DNA from: Chloroflexota bacterium
Lineage (GTDB): Bacteria > Chloroflexota > Limnocylindria > P2-11E
DNA: 17,064 bases
Assembly: GCA_005883775.1 (NCBI GenBank)
Contig: VBEU01000039.1
Coordinates: 1-17,064 of the forward strand
Reading direction: 5' to 3'
Shown: positions 1 to 7,593 of the stretch, one piece after another
Numbering within the stretch: the stretch's first letter is position 1
Layout of the letters: the number at the start of each line of letters is the position of its first letter
Program-made: the position numbers and the translations under genes
Notes under the pieces: model-generated
Database searches by the model: none
What the model was told of the DNA's origin: nothing
What the model saw: the letters and a program-made list of their open reading frames with translations, nothing else

Positions 1-837
1 TTCTCGCATTGGCAGGACCAGCAGGTCACCGAGGCCGAGCGCTACAAAATACTTGAGGACGAGCTGCAGGACGTCATCCGCGAGCTGCTCATTTTCGGTC
101 TGCACGTGCACATCGGGATCCCGGACCGCGAGGCTCGCGTCGAGGTGATGAACGAAGCGCGCTACTTCCTGCCTCATCTCCTTGCGATCTCGACGTCATC
201 GCCGTTCTGGCTCGCGCGCAATACCGGCCTGAAGTCCTACCGGCAGGTCATCTGGGGCCGCTTCCCCCGCACCGGGACCCCGCCGGACTTCTCGAGCTAC
301 GACGAGTACGAGAACTTCGTGGAGCTCCTCGTGAAGACCGGGTCGATCGACAACGGCAGGAAGATCTGGTGGGATCTGCGGCCGCACGCGTTCTTCCCCA
401 CGATCGAGTTCCGCGTCTGCGACGCGGCCACGCGTATCGAGGAGACGCTGTGCATCGCCGCGCTCGTCCAGGCCATCTGCGCAAAGCTCCTGGTGCTGCG
501 AGAGAAGAACCAGGGGTTCCGGCGCTACCTGCCGAGCCTCATCCAGGAGAACAAGTGGCGCGCGATGCGCGGCGGCATGGACGCGAAGCTCATCGACTTC
601 GGAAAGCAGACCGAGGTGCCGATGAAGGACCTCTCGGTTGAGCTCCTCGAGTTCATCGACGATGTCGTCGACGTACTCGGTTCGCGCAAGGAGGTCCAAT
701 ACCTGGAGACGATCGCGCGCGAGGGGACCAGCGCGGACCGTCAGATCCGCGTGTGGAAAGAGAACGGCCACCTGCACAAGGTGGTCGATCTCGTGGCGTC
801 GGAGACCGTCGCGGGCGTTCCGGCTGTGGCGCTCTGA
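1..837 (+). CDS. Carboxylate-amine ligase, GCS2/YbdK family (5' end outside window)
   Basis: The reading frame is open from base 1 and stops at TGA 835-837, so the N-terminus lies outside the window; an internal ATG at 106 is not the start because coding continues upstream of it. The HVHIGI motif just before that ATG, the WWDLRPH segment and the TIEFRVCDAA strand are typical of the glutamate-cysteine ligase type 2 / carboxylate-amine ligase fold. The family makes an ATP-dependent amide bond between a carboxylate (usually glutamate) and an amine such as cysteine. About 278 residues are present, against roughly 370 in full members. The exact substrate cannot be read from sequence; low-molecular-weight thiol synthesis is one possibility. 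It overlaps the next gene by one base (TGATG), which suggests translational coupling. The family call is firm; the substrate is unknown. Confidence 0.87.
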   Translation, partial: FSHWQDQQVTEAERYKILEDELQDVIRELLIFGLHVHIGIPDREARVEVMNEARYFLPHLLAISTSSPFWLARNTGLKSYRQVIWGRFPRTGTPPDFSSYDEYENFVELLVKTGSIDNGRKIWWDLRPHAFFPTIEFRVCDAATRIEETLCIAALVQAICAKLLVLREKNQGFRRYLPSLIQENKWRAMRGGMDAKLIDFGKQTEVPMKDLSVELLEFIDDVVDVLGSRKEVQYLETIAREGTSADRQIRVWKENGHLHKVVDLVASETVAGVPAVAL

Positions 838-1661
838 TGCCGACGGTCACCGAAGCCGTCGAGGCCCTCGTCCAGGCGACCGTCGATCTGCCCGATTCGG
901 AGATGGGCCGCACCTGGGTCTGGCGCGAGTACGACGACGAGGGCCTTCGGTTCTCCCTCCTGATGGCGCAACACGAGCTTCGCGACCTCGCCGTCCGGCT
1001 TGCCGCTCTGCGGCCCGCCACACCGACGCAGGCCCAGCGCATCCTCGGGCAGTACCACCATGCATATCGCGACCTGACGGGCGCCCTCGCAGGCGTACTC
1101 AATGAGGATCTCGACCGGGTGCCGCGAGAAGGTGAGTGGCCCCTCCGCGAGGTCCTGCGGCACATGCTCGGTGCCGACCACGGATTCCTCGGCGTCATCC
1201 GCTTCGAGTTGTCGCCGGAACGCCCGCGTGATGCGAAGGATGCCGAGGAACGTATGAGCTTGTGGCGTGACGAGCACGGATATCGTGGCCCGGCGGCCCT
1301 CGAAGGTGATGTCGCCGCGGTTCGCAACGCCCTGTACGAGATCCATCGCCGGGTCCTGCGCGAGCTCGATGACCTGACCGACGCCGATCTCGAGCGGAAC
1401 GCGATGTTCTGGGACGGCCCCAAGCCCATCCGGTTCCGAATGCACCGCTTCGAGGCGCACATGATCCAGCACACGGTGCAGGTCGATAAGACGCTTGTCT
1501 GGATCGATCGCGCGCCGACGGAAGCGAAGCGTCTCGTGCGCGTCCTGTATCGCGATCTCGCCGCGGTCGAGATGCTTTCGTCGAGTTCGTTCGGCCAGAA
1601 GGAACGCGACGAGGTCGCAAAGACGATCGGCGACCGCGCCGCGGATATCGGCACGATCTAG
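837..1661 (+). CDS. DinB-family four-helix protein
   Basis: A protein of 274 residues. I chose ATG 837 because it overlaps the upstream stop; in-frame starts further upstream would lie inside the ligase gene. The pattern is that of the DinB/YfiT-like metal-binding four-helix bundle: a helix with AQHELRDLAVRL, a helix with LREVLRHMLGADHGFLG, and a late helix with HRFEAHMIQHTVQVDK, giving several histidines placed as in metal sites. DinB-fold proteins include mycothiol- and bacillithiol-dependent transferases and the N-terminal domain of EgtB. Its coupling to a glutamate-cysteine-ligase-like enzyme is therefore compatible with a role in thiol metabolism, but that is inference from context. At 274 residues it is longer than a single DinB domain (about 150-170), the extra part being N-terminal. 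Its stop codon shares a CTAG with the convergent gene. Confidence 0.75.
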   Translation: MPTVTEAVEALVQATVDLPDSEMGRTWVWREYDDEGLRFSLLMAQHELRDLAVRLAALRPATPTQAQRILGQYHHAYRDLTGALAGVLNEDLDRVPREGEWPLREVLRHMLGADHGFLGVIRFELSPERPRDAKDAEERMSLWRDEHGYRGPAALEGDVAAVRNALYEIHRRVLRELDDLTDADLERNAMFWDGPKPIRFRMHRFEAHMIQHTVQVDKTLVWIDRAPTEAKRLVRVLYRDLAAVEMLSSSSFGQKERDEVAKTIGDRAADIGTI

Positions 1662-2963
1662 GGCGCGGTCGCGAGATCCTTCGCGACCTGAGTGACGACG
1701 TCCCCAGCTTTCTTCAGGCGACTCTCCTCCACCACGGCGGGCTTGTCCGCATACACGTGAAGGATGTAATCCCGAGTGCCTATGAGGACGGCAGGAACCC
1801 GTCGGCGCGCGAAGCTCGTCTGGTCACTTCCCCCTGAGCCGGTCGCCTCCGCGGAGACGCCGAGGCCGCTCGCGGCGTCGAGCACCCGACGCTGCAGGTC
1901 CGGCGCTTCACTCGAGACGATGAGCGTGTCGCTGCAGCAGCCGATAACGTCGAGGTTCAACACCGCGACCAGGCTCTCGACGCGGCCGGGGGCGACCGCC
2001 ATCTGCGCGATGTACGCCTCCGAGCCGTAGAAACCTTCCTCTTCACCCGCGAACGCCACGAACACGATCGAGTGGTTGAGCGACGAGCGCGACGCGGCGA
2101 GCGCCCGCGCGACCTCGATCGTGACCGAGGGCCCCGAGGCGTTGTCGTTCGCGGCCTGGAAGACCGCACCGTTCGGGTCGGTACCGACGCCGTCGAGATG
2201 CCCACCGACGAGGACGGCACGCGCCGCGTTGTTTGGATCCGGCGAGCGGAGCACTCCGACGACATTCATCGCGTCGACGTCGTGGACCGGTGTGAGCGAC
2301 ACGCTCATACGCACCGTCGTCGGAACGTCGAACCCCGACGCCGGCGCACTGGAGTCGCTGCGGTGCGCGCGCACGAGAGCCTGAGCGGTCGTGAGCGTCC
2401 TCCCCGTCGGCGCGAGCAGCTGGTTCGCGACGTCTTCGCTGATCACGAAGGTCGGGATGGTCTCGCTTTGCAGGCGTGGGATATACGAGTAGCGGAAAGT
2501 CGTTCAGACCAGCGCTGCGTGCGGCGCCTCCGACCGCGGCGATCTCGGCTTCGGCCTTGCCCGAGCCCGAACGGCCGCCAACGCTTTCCGTGAAATCCAC
2601 GCGCGGCTGGTACGTCTTTCCGCCGGGTCCCGTGAGCGTCGACATCTCGGTAAGGTCGACGACTGGCATGGTGAAGTGCTGGAAGAACGTGCCGTCGTCG
2701 CCGATGGGGTCGAGCCCGATCTCGCGGAATCGGTCGGCGACGTAGCTCGCGGCGTCGCGATACCCGGCCGAGCCGGAGTAGCGGCCACCGCGGGCGGGAT
2801 CCGCTAGATAGTTGACGTGAGCCTTCGCTCGGGCGGCGTCGAACTCAGTTGCGACGGGGGCGGCAACTCCTGACGCGGTCGGAGTGCTGGTCGCGGGCGC
2901 CGGCGATGCGCAGCCGGCGAGCGCGATCGCCGCGGCGAGCCAAAACGCCCGGAGGCGCCTCAC
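1658..2963 (-). pseudogene. M28-family metallopeptidase lipoprotein, frameshifted
   Basis: Two minus-strand frames make one protein. The N-terminal part starts at GTG 2963 with a lipoprotein signal (Arg-rich start, hydrophobic run, LAGC lipobox with Cys about 18) and continues in frame to about 2477. The C-terminal part carries the zinc-peptidase motifs in order: GGHLDGVG, AANDNASG, GEEEGFYGSEAY, LNLDVIG and SDQTSF. Dropping one base at about 2477 joins the frames into a smooth VYPRLQSETIPTFVI, so there is either a 1-nt insertion or the edge of a larger out-of-frame loss. The usual PA-domain-like stretch before this point looks short. The last metal-site position reads Gln where His is common. 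It would be a secreted, membrane-anchored aminopeptidase. The gene overlaps the metG stop by 4 nt (GTGA), so the two are probably co-transcribed. Whether the break is real or a sequencing error is open. Confidence 0.8.
2477..2477 (-). other. Probable frameshift position in the M28 peptidase gene
   Basis: On the minus strand the reading frame changes between the codons for VYP and LQSET. Removing the base paired with T2477 restores PRLQSET and an open frame through to the C-terminus. The exact base cannot be fixed; any single-base removal within a few codons would do. Confidence 0.6.
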
Positions 2964-4669
2964 TTGCCCCCGCTTTCCTCCATGCGGCGGAGCTCCTCGG
3001 CAACGACGACATCCGGGTCGAGCTTCTTGAACAGCGGCTCCGGCGTGCGGAGCTTTTGCCCCACGGGTAAGCCCGGCGGTGCCCAGGTCCCGACCGACTT
3101 TGTGTAATCGCCGGTGAGCACGTCGTGCGTCAAGCCGTCGGATTCACGGACCGTCCGCCGTTCCGGGGCGCCCGCAACTCTCCCGTCGTAGCCGAGATAC
3201 TCGTGCAGCTTCTGGCTCGAGAAGGGGAGGATGGGAGCGAACATCACCTTCAGAGCATCCACCGAGCGGAGCGCGACGTACAGAACAGTTCCGGCTCTTT
3301 CTCGATCGGTCGCGATGAGCTTCCACGGCTCGTTCTCGGTGAGGTACTGATTGACGAGCGCGGACAGGTGCAGCAGCTCCTGCAGCGCTGAGCGAAATCG
3401 GGCGGCCGCGAGATCCTCGCCGACCTTGCTGAATCCGGACTCCACGGTCTCGATGAGGACCTCATCGTCCGGGGTGAGCCGGCCCGGCTGAGGGACCTGG
3501 CCAAAGCGCCGGTGCGCGTTTACGAGTGTGCGATGCGCGAGGTTTCCCCAGGTCGCGACGAGCTCATCGTTATTGCGGCGAACGAAGTCGGCCCACGTGA
3601 AATCGCTGTCCTGCGTCTCGGGACCGGCCAGCATCAGGTAGAAGCGCAGCGCGTCGGGGTCATAGCGCGACAGAAAGTCGTTGACGTAGATGACCACCCC
3701 ACGGCTGGTCGAAAATCTGCGGCCCTCCATCGTCAGGAACTCGCTCGAGACGACGTTGTACGGGAGCTGCAGCGGCTCGCCCCGGCCGCCTGCGACCCGT
3801 CCGCCGTTGCCGTAGCCGAGCAGGATCGCGGGCCAGATCGTCGTGTGGAAGACGATGTTGTCCTTGCCCATGAAATAGAAATGGCGCGACTTCGGATCTT
3901 GCCACCAGTCGCGCCATGCATCGGGCCGTCCGACCATTCCCGCCCACTCGACCGCGGCGGAGAAGTAGCCGATGACCGCGTCGAACCACACGTACATCCG
4001 TTTGTCAGGGCGGTCTTCCCAACCTGGCAGTGGGATCGGCACGCCCCAGTCGATATCGCGCGTGATCGCGCGCGGCTTCAGGTTCGCGATGTAGTTCAGG
4101 GAAAAATTCCGCACGTTCGGCCGCCAATGCGATTGCTCGGAGATCCAGCGCGCGAGAGGGTCAGCGAACGCCGGCAGGTCAAGGTAAAAGTGTTCGGTCT
4201 CCTTGAAGATCGGCTTTGATCCGTCGATCTTCGAGCGCGGATCGATGAGCTGTTCCGGGTCGAGTTGGTTCCCGCAGTTGTCGCACTGGTCTCCTCGGGC
4301 ATTCGGAAATCCACAGATCGGACACGTGCCTTCGATGTAGCGGTCGGGGAGAGTTCGGCCGGTGGCCTCCTGGAACGCGCCCATGGCGGTCTTCTTGATC
4401 AGATAGCCCTTGTCGTAGAGCGTCTTGAAGACATCCTGGACGACGACGCGATGGTTGTCCGTCGTCGTCCGAGTAAAGAGGTCGTACGAGAGCCCGAGCG
4501 CTCGCAGGTCTTCGCTGATGATGCGGCTGTACTTGTCGACGGCGTTGCCTACCAGGCGGTGATAGCGCGCGAAGACGTCGGAGGGAACGCCGAATCCGGC
4601 GACATGCCCGAGATGGCGCGGCCCATTCGTGTACGGCCACGCCACCGCGACAAAGATGCGCTCCGCCAT
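2960..4669 (-). CDS. metG: Methionyl-tRNA synthetase, internally shortened
   Basis: 569 residues from ATG 4669. This class I aminoacyl-tRNA synthetase charges tRNA-Met in the cytoplasm. Visible parts are: HLGH (HIGH box, residues 19-22); a zinc knuckle with Cys about 116, 119, 129 and 132 in a CPIC...CDNC pattern; the TRDIDWGVPIP strand; WFDAVIGY; and the KMSKS-equivalent FSTSRG near residue 320, followed by an anticodon-binding helical domain. Between GN (41-42) and the helix with DKYSRII, about 28 residues are absent. Family members carry a VLMVSGTDEHGTPI-type core here, which forms part of the catalytic site. The frame is kept across the gap. Without that core the enzyme would be expected to be inactive, although the gene is normally essential, so an assembly error is likely. 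A leaderless-type -10 box (TAACGT) sits 6 nt upstream of the start. Confidence 0.93.
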   Translation of the reverse strand: MAERIFVAVAWPYTNGPRHLGHVAGFGVPSDVFARYHRLVGNAVDKYSRIISEDLRALGLSYDLFTRTTTDNHRVVVQDVFKTLYDKGYLIKKTAMGAFQEATGRTLPDRYIEGTCPICGFPNARGDQCDNCGNQLDPEQLIDPRSKIDGSKPIFKETEHFYLDLPAFADPLARWISEQSHWRPNVRNFSLNYIANLKPRAITRDIDWGVPIPLPGWEDRPDKRMYVWFDAVIGYFSAAVEWAGMVGRPDAWRDWWQDPKSRHFYFMGKDNIVFHTTIWPAILLGYGNGGRVAGGRGEPLQLPYNVVSSEFLTMEGRRFSTSRGVVIYVNDFLSRYDPDALRFYLMLAGPETQDSDFTWADFVRRNNDELVATWGNLAHRTLVNAHRRFGQVPQPGRLTPDDEVLIETVESGFSKVGEDLAAARFRSALQELLHLSALVNQYLTENEPWKLIATDRERAGTVLYVALRSVDALKVMFAPILPFSSQKLHEYLGYDGRVAGAPERRTVRESDGLTHDVLTGDYTKSVGTWAPPGLPVGQKLRTPEPLFKKLDPDVVVAEELRRMEESGGK

Positions 4670-4675
4670 CAGTGA

Positions 4676-4681
4676 ACGTTA
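4676..4681 (-). promoter_or_regulatory. -10 box of metG (leaderless type)
   Basis: On the minus strand TAACGT is followed by six bases (tcactg) and then the metG ATG. This fits TANNNT placed so that transcription would begin at or next to the start codon. No convincing -35 is visible. It shares two bases with the tatD-side -10 box. Confidence 0.55.
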
Positions 4682-4685
4682 CCCT
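4680..4685 (+). promoter_or_regulatory. -10 box of the TatD-family gene (leaderless type)
   Basis: TACCCT is followed by six bases (cccgcc) and GTG 4692. There is no Shine-Dalgarno sequence in the 22-bp gap between the divergent start codons, so leaderless initiation is the simplest reading. It overlaps the metG -10 box at the TA of 4680-4681. Confidence 0.55.
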
Positions 4686-4691
4686 CCCGCC

Positions 4692-5459
4692 GTGATCGAC
4701 GCGCATGCACATCTCACCGATCGTCGTTTCGCCGGCGATCTCGCCGACGTGCTCGAGCGCGCGCGGAAGGCCGGCGTCGAGCGGATCCTCACGGCGGCGG
4801 AGGACGTTGCCTCGAGCGAGGAGGCACTCGCCCTCGCGGCGCAGCACAGCGATGTCCGCGTGGCGGTCGGTGTGCATCCGCACCGCGCCGCATCGTGGAA
4901 CGTCGACGCGCTCTCGCGTCTGACCGATCTCGCACGCGACGCGCGTGTCGTCGCCATCGGCGAGATCGGGATGGACCTCTCCGGGCGGAGCTCACCGCCG
5001 GCCGTGCAGGAAGCCGCTTTCCGCGGTCAGCTCGCGCTCGCGTCGCTCCTCGACCTGCCGGTCGTGATTCACGTGCGCGACGCCGGCGACCGCGTGCGGG
5101 CGATACTCGGGGAAGGGCTCGGCGTCCGCGGGATGATCCACTGCTACAGCGAAGGGCCCGACGAGCTGCCGGCATGGCTCGAGCTCGGGCTCTTCATCTC
5201 GTTCGCGGGTACCGTCACGTATCCCGGAAGCGAGGCGCTAAAGGCCGCCGCAGTGCGAGTCCCGGCCGGTGGGCTCCTCGCGGAGACCGACGCCCCGTAC
5301 CTCGCGCCGCAGAATGCCCGCGGGCGGCGGAACGAGCCTCTCTACGTGGCGGCGACGCACGCGGCGCTGGCGCGGGAGCGCGGCGCCGAGATCGGGGACC
5401 TCGCCGGGCAGATCGCCCGTAACGCCCGGGACCTCTTCGGGGGGCGTTGGGGAACCTAG
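4692..5459 (+). CDS. TatD-family metal-dependent hydrolase
   Basis: 255 residues, the usual family length, with GTG 4692 as start because it places the metal motif at the N-terminus (MIDAHAH) and lies 6 nt after a -10 box. The metal-site residues of the TatD TIM barrel are present: His5/His7 in HAH, Glu about 91 in IGEIGMD, His about 127 in VIHVRDA, His about 150 in IHCYSEG and Asp about 200 in ETDAPYLAP. Family members are Mg-dependent deoxyribonucleases or 3'-5' exonucleases, and some act as D-aminoacyl-tRNA deacylases. A tatD-type gene beside metG is a common bacterial arrangement, here divergent rather than downstream. The usual Tyr after GEIGxD is replaced by Leu. The gene is probably read together with the DUF4349 gene 52 bp downstream. 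Confidence 0.88.
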   Translation: MIDAHAHLTDRRFAGDLADVLERARKAGVERILTAAEDVASSEEALALAAQHSDVRVAVGVHPHRAASWNVDALSRLTDLARDARVVAIGEIGMDLSGRSSPPAVQEAAFRGQLALASLLDLPVVIHVRDAGDRVRAILGEGLGVRGMIHCYSEGPDELPAWLELGLFISFAGTVTYPGSEALKAAAVRVPAGGLLAETDAPYLAPQNARGRRNEPLYVAATHAALARERGAEIGDLAGQIARNARDLFGGRWGT

Positions 5460-5511
5460 CCTGCCCGCCTGACGTCTTGACTGGCAAGACCGCTGAAAGC
5501 TGGTGAAGACG

Positions 5512-6393
5512 ATGCGCAAGCTCGCCCTTCTGATCGCGGCCCCACTGGTGTTGATCGCTGCCTGCTCAGCCGCGAGTACCACGACTCAGGGACGCGGGTC
5601 GGAGGTCGGCGCGCCGGCGCCGGGCGCTGTCGACTCGGGCTCCGGCTTCAGCGTCAATGCCGCCAGCGCTCCCGACAAGGGCATCCCGACGGTCGTCGTC
5701 AGCGCCGACCGCAACCTCATCCTCACCGCGAAGATCGACATGCGCTCGAAGGACCCGTGGGCGACAAGCGACCGCGCCCAGGCCATCGCAAGCGGCCTAG
5801 GCGGCGATGTCCTCAACCTGACCCAGAGCGGCAGTGGTGACACGCGGAGCGCCAGCCTCACCATCCGAGTCCCATCGAGCCGCTTCGCCGACGCTTTACA
5901 GCAGCTGCGGACCCTCGAAGGCGAGATCCAGACTTCGGGCGTGAGCGCCCAGGACGTCACCGACCAGTTCGTCGACCTGCAGGCGCGTCTCGCCGCCAAG
6001 CAGGCGGAGGAGCAGCGCTACATCGCCATCTTGAACCGGGCGAACACGATCGACGAGATCCTGAAGGTGGACGCGTCGCTCTCCAACGTTCGCACGCAGA
6101 TCGAGCAGCTCACCGGTCAGATCAACAGCATCAAGCAGCGGACCGACTACTCGACGATCTCGATGTCCATCTCGACCATCGCCGTCCTCCCTGGCGACAC
6201 GACGACCAAGGCCTGGGATCCCGCAAAGACCGTGACCCGCGCGCTCGCTGCGCTTGGCGCGATGATGCAGGTCTTTGCCGACGTCGTGATCTGGCTCGTC
6301 GTCTTCGGATGGCTCCCTCTTCTCGCGCTCGCCGCCGTGGTATTCGCAACGCGGATGCGCCGCCCGACAGCGCCCCAGGCACCGACCGCCTAA
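5512..6393 (+). CDS. DUF4349-containing lipoprotein
   Basis: 293 residues from ATG 5512; GTG 5503 in the same frame is an alternative. I prefer ATG because GGTGA lies about 5 nt upstream as a ribosome binding site, the clearest one in this window. A lipoprotein signal (MRKLALLIAAPLVLIAAC, Cys18) is followed by a low-complexity Ser/Gly/Ala linker. Next comes the DUF4349 domain (about 65-230) with RNLILTAKID, a TIRVPSSRF strand, and a coiled-coil segment of Gln/Glu-rich heptads (about 150-215) ending in DYSTISMSI. One transmembrane helix and a basic tail (MRRP) close the protein. It should be anchored outside the membrane at both ends. The function of DUF4349 is not established; a role in the cell envelope is a guess. 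A strong terminator follows. Confidence 0.85.
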   Translation: MRKLALLIAAPLVLIAACSAASTTTQGRGSEVGAPAPGAVDSGSGFSVNAASAPDKGIPTVVVSADRNLILTAKIDMRSKDPWATSDRAQAIASGLGGDVLNLTQSGSGDTRSASLTIRVPSSRFADALQQLRTLEGEIQTSGVSAQDVTDQFVDLQARLAAKQAEEQRYIAILNRANTIDEILKVDASLSNVRTQIEQLTGQINSIKQRTDYSTISMSISTIAVLPGDTTTKAWDPAKTVTRALAALGAMMQVFADVVIWLVVFGWLPLLALAAVVFATRMRRPTAPQAPTA

Positions 6394-6416
6394 CCAAGCA
6401 CCTCGCTCTTCACGAC

Positions 6417-6450
6417 GAGCCCGCCTTCGGCAAGGCGGGCTCTTCGTTTT
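6417..6450 (+). terminator. Intrinsic terminator after the DUF4349 gene
   Basis: A perfect 11-bp stem (GAGCCCGCCTT / AAGGCGGGCTC, 6417-6427 with 6432-6442) closes a CGGC tetraloop and is followed by a T-rich tail (ttcgtttt, 6443-6450). It separates the tatD/DUF4349 unit from the respiratory operon, and its T-tract touches the likely -35 of that operon. Confidence 0.88.
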
Positions 6451-6476
6451 GCGTCGGCGCTTTGCGGAACTACCCT
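6449..6476 (+). promoter_or_regulatory. Promoter of the respiratory operon
   Basis: TACCCT (6471-6476) lies 6 nt before GTG 6483. TTGCGT (6449-6454) with a 16-bp spacer is a plausible -35. No ribosome binding site is visible between the -10 and the start codon, which fits leaderless transcription. The -35 overlaps the T-tail of the preceding terminator. Confidence 0.6.
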
Positions 6477-6482
6477 CCGACC

Positions 6483-7370
6483 GTGCGCCCACCGGCCGAC
6501 GCGATCGCGACGCTCTCGCTCATCGTCGGCGCCATCGCGCTCCTCATCTTCATCGGTGTCGAGGGCGCGCTCGTGTACGCGATCTGGCGCTATCGCGCAG
6601 CGCGGCACGTCGCCGGAGAACCCGCGACCTTCGAACGCAACCGTCGTCTCGAGATCGCGTGGACCGCGGCGCCCGCCGTCATCCTCGCCGTGGTCTTCGT
6701 CCTGACGCTCGGCACCATGGCCGAGATAAACGGCGCGGGGGTCGCGCCGGCCATGCGGATCGCCGCCACCGGCCATCAGTGGTGGTGGGAGTTCAGCTAC
6801 GCGGGTGTGGCGACCGCGAACGAGCTGCACATTCCCGTCGACACACCAGTCGACCTCGAGCTCACCTCGGCCGACGTGATCCACAGCTTCTGGGTACCCG
6901 AGCTTGGTCCGAAGATGGACATGCTCCCCGGCGTGACCAATCGTCTTCGGCTCTTCGCCCGCCGCGCCGGCTCGTACGATGGGCAGTGCGCCGAGTTCTG
7001 CGGCATCGAGCACGCCTGGATGCGGATCCGTGTCGTCGCGCAGTCGCGGGCCGAGTTCGACACATGGCTGAGCGCGCAGGCGGCACCGGCGCCGCACGGC
7101 AGTGAAGGCGAGCGTGTCTTCCTCGCGAACATCTGCGTGAACTGCCACGCCGTCCGCGGCACGTCGGCGGCGGGGACGGCCGGCCCCGACCTCACGCACG
7201 TGGGCGCTCGCACGATGATCGGTGCGGGGGTCCTTCCGAACGACGTGGCGCGGATGCGCGCGTGGCTCGCCGATCCAGAGCGGTACAAACCGGGCACGCT
7301 CATGCCGAGCGTGCCTCTCTCGGACGCTGACCTCGACGCGGTCGCCGCGTACCTCGTGAGCCTGCGATGA
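6483..7370 (+). CDS. coxB: Cytochrome c oxidase subunit II with C-terminal cytochrome c domain
   Basis: 295 residues from GTG 6483; the open frame runs further upstream, but through the terminator, and the -10 box fixes this start. Two transmembrane helices (about 8-32 and 57-78) anchor the subunit, followed by the aromatic GHQWWWEF strand and the CuA site: His about 134 in VIHSFW, then QCAEFCGIEHAWM supplying Cys about 169 and 173, His and Met. A class I cytochrome c domain is fused at the C-terminus, with CVNCH (Cys about 218 and 221) and a likely Met ligand about 274 in TLMPS. The domain passes electrons to CuA outside the membrane. No cleavable signal is evident. It is the first gene of the operon and overlaps coxA by ATGA. 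It appears intact. Confidence 0.93.
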   Translation: MRPPADAIATLSLIVGAIALLIFIGVEGALVYAIWRYRAARHVAGEPATFERNRRLEIAWTAAPAVILAVVFVLTLGTMAEINGAGVAPAMRIAATGHQWWWEFSYAGVATANELHIPVDTPVDLELTSADVIHSFWVPELGPKMDMLPGVTNRLRLFARRAGSYDGQCAEFCGIEHAWMRIRVVAQSRAEFDTWLSAQAAPAPHGSEGERVFLANICVNCHAVRGTSAAGTAGPDLTHVGARTMIGAGVLPNDVARMRAWLADPERYKPGTLMPSVPLSDADLDAVAAYLVSLR

Positions 7371-7582
7371 CCGCGATACCGCTATGGGTCCGCCGGCCGG
7401 CCGGCGAACGCGTCGGCTGGCTCCGAACCGTCGACCACAAGGAGATCGGCGTCCTCTACATCGGCATGGGGGTCGCGTTCTTCGCCCTCGGCGGGCTCGA
7501 GGCTCTCCTATTGCGTGCGCAGCTGGCCACACCGGAAGAACGCTTTCTCGATCCCGAAACCTTCAATCAGGCTTTCACCGTG

Positions 7583-7593
7583 CACGGCCCTGT
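7583..7593 (+). other. Deletion/frameshift junction in coxA
   Basis: The first frame is convincing through the HG codons (7583-7588), and the second frame from the LSFW codons (from 7590). About 35 conserved residues expected between them are missing, and the frame shifts by one base. Confidence 0.75.

Noticed and set aside
653..1654. Long minus-strand frames opposite the DinB gene
   Set aside because: Arg/Ser-rich composition and no recognisable motif; the plus-strand DinB protein explains the region.
7391..7406. A 16-bp perfect palindrome of CCGG units at the start of coxA
   Set aside because: It codes for Arg-Arg-Pro-Ala-Gly-Glu in frame and arises easily in GC-rich DNA; no similar copy or flanking signal was seen.
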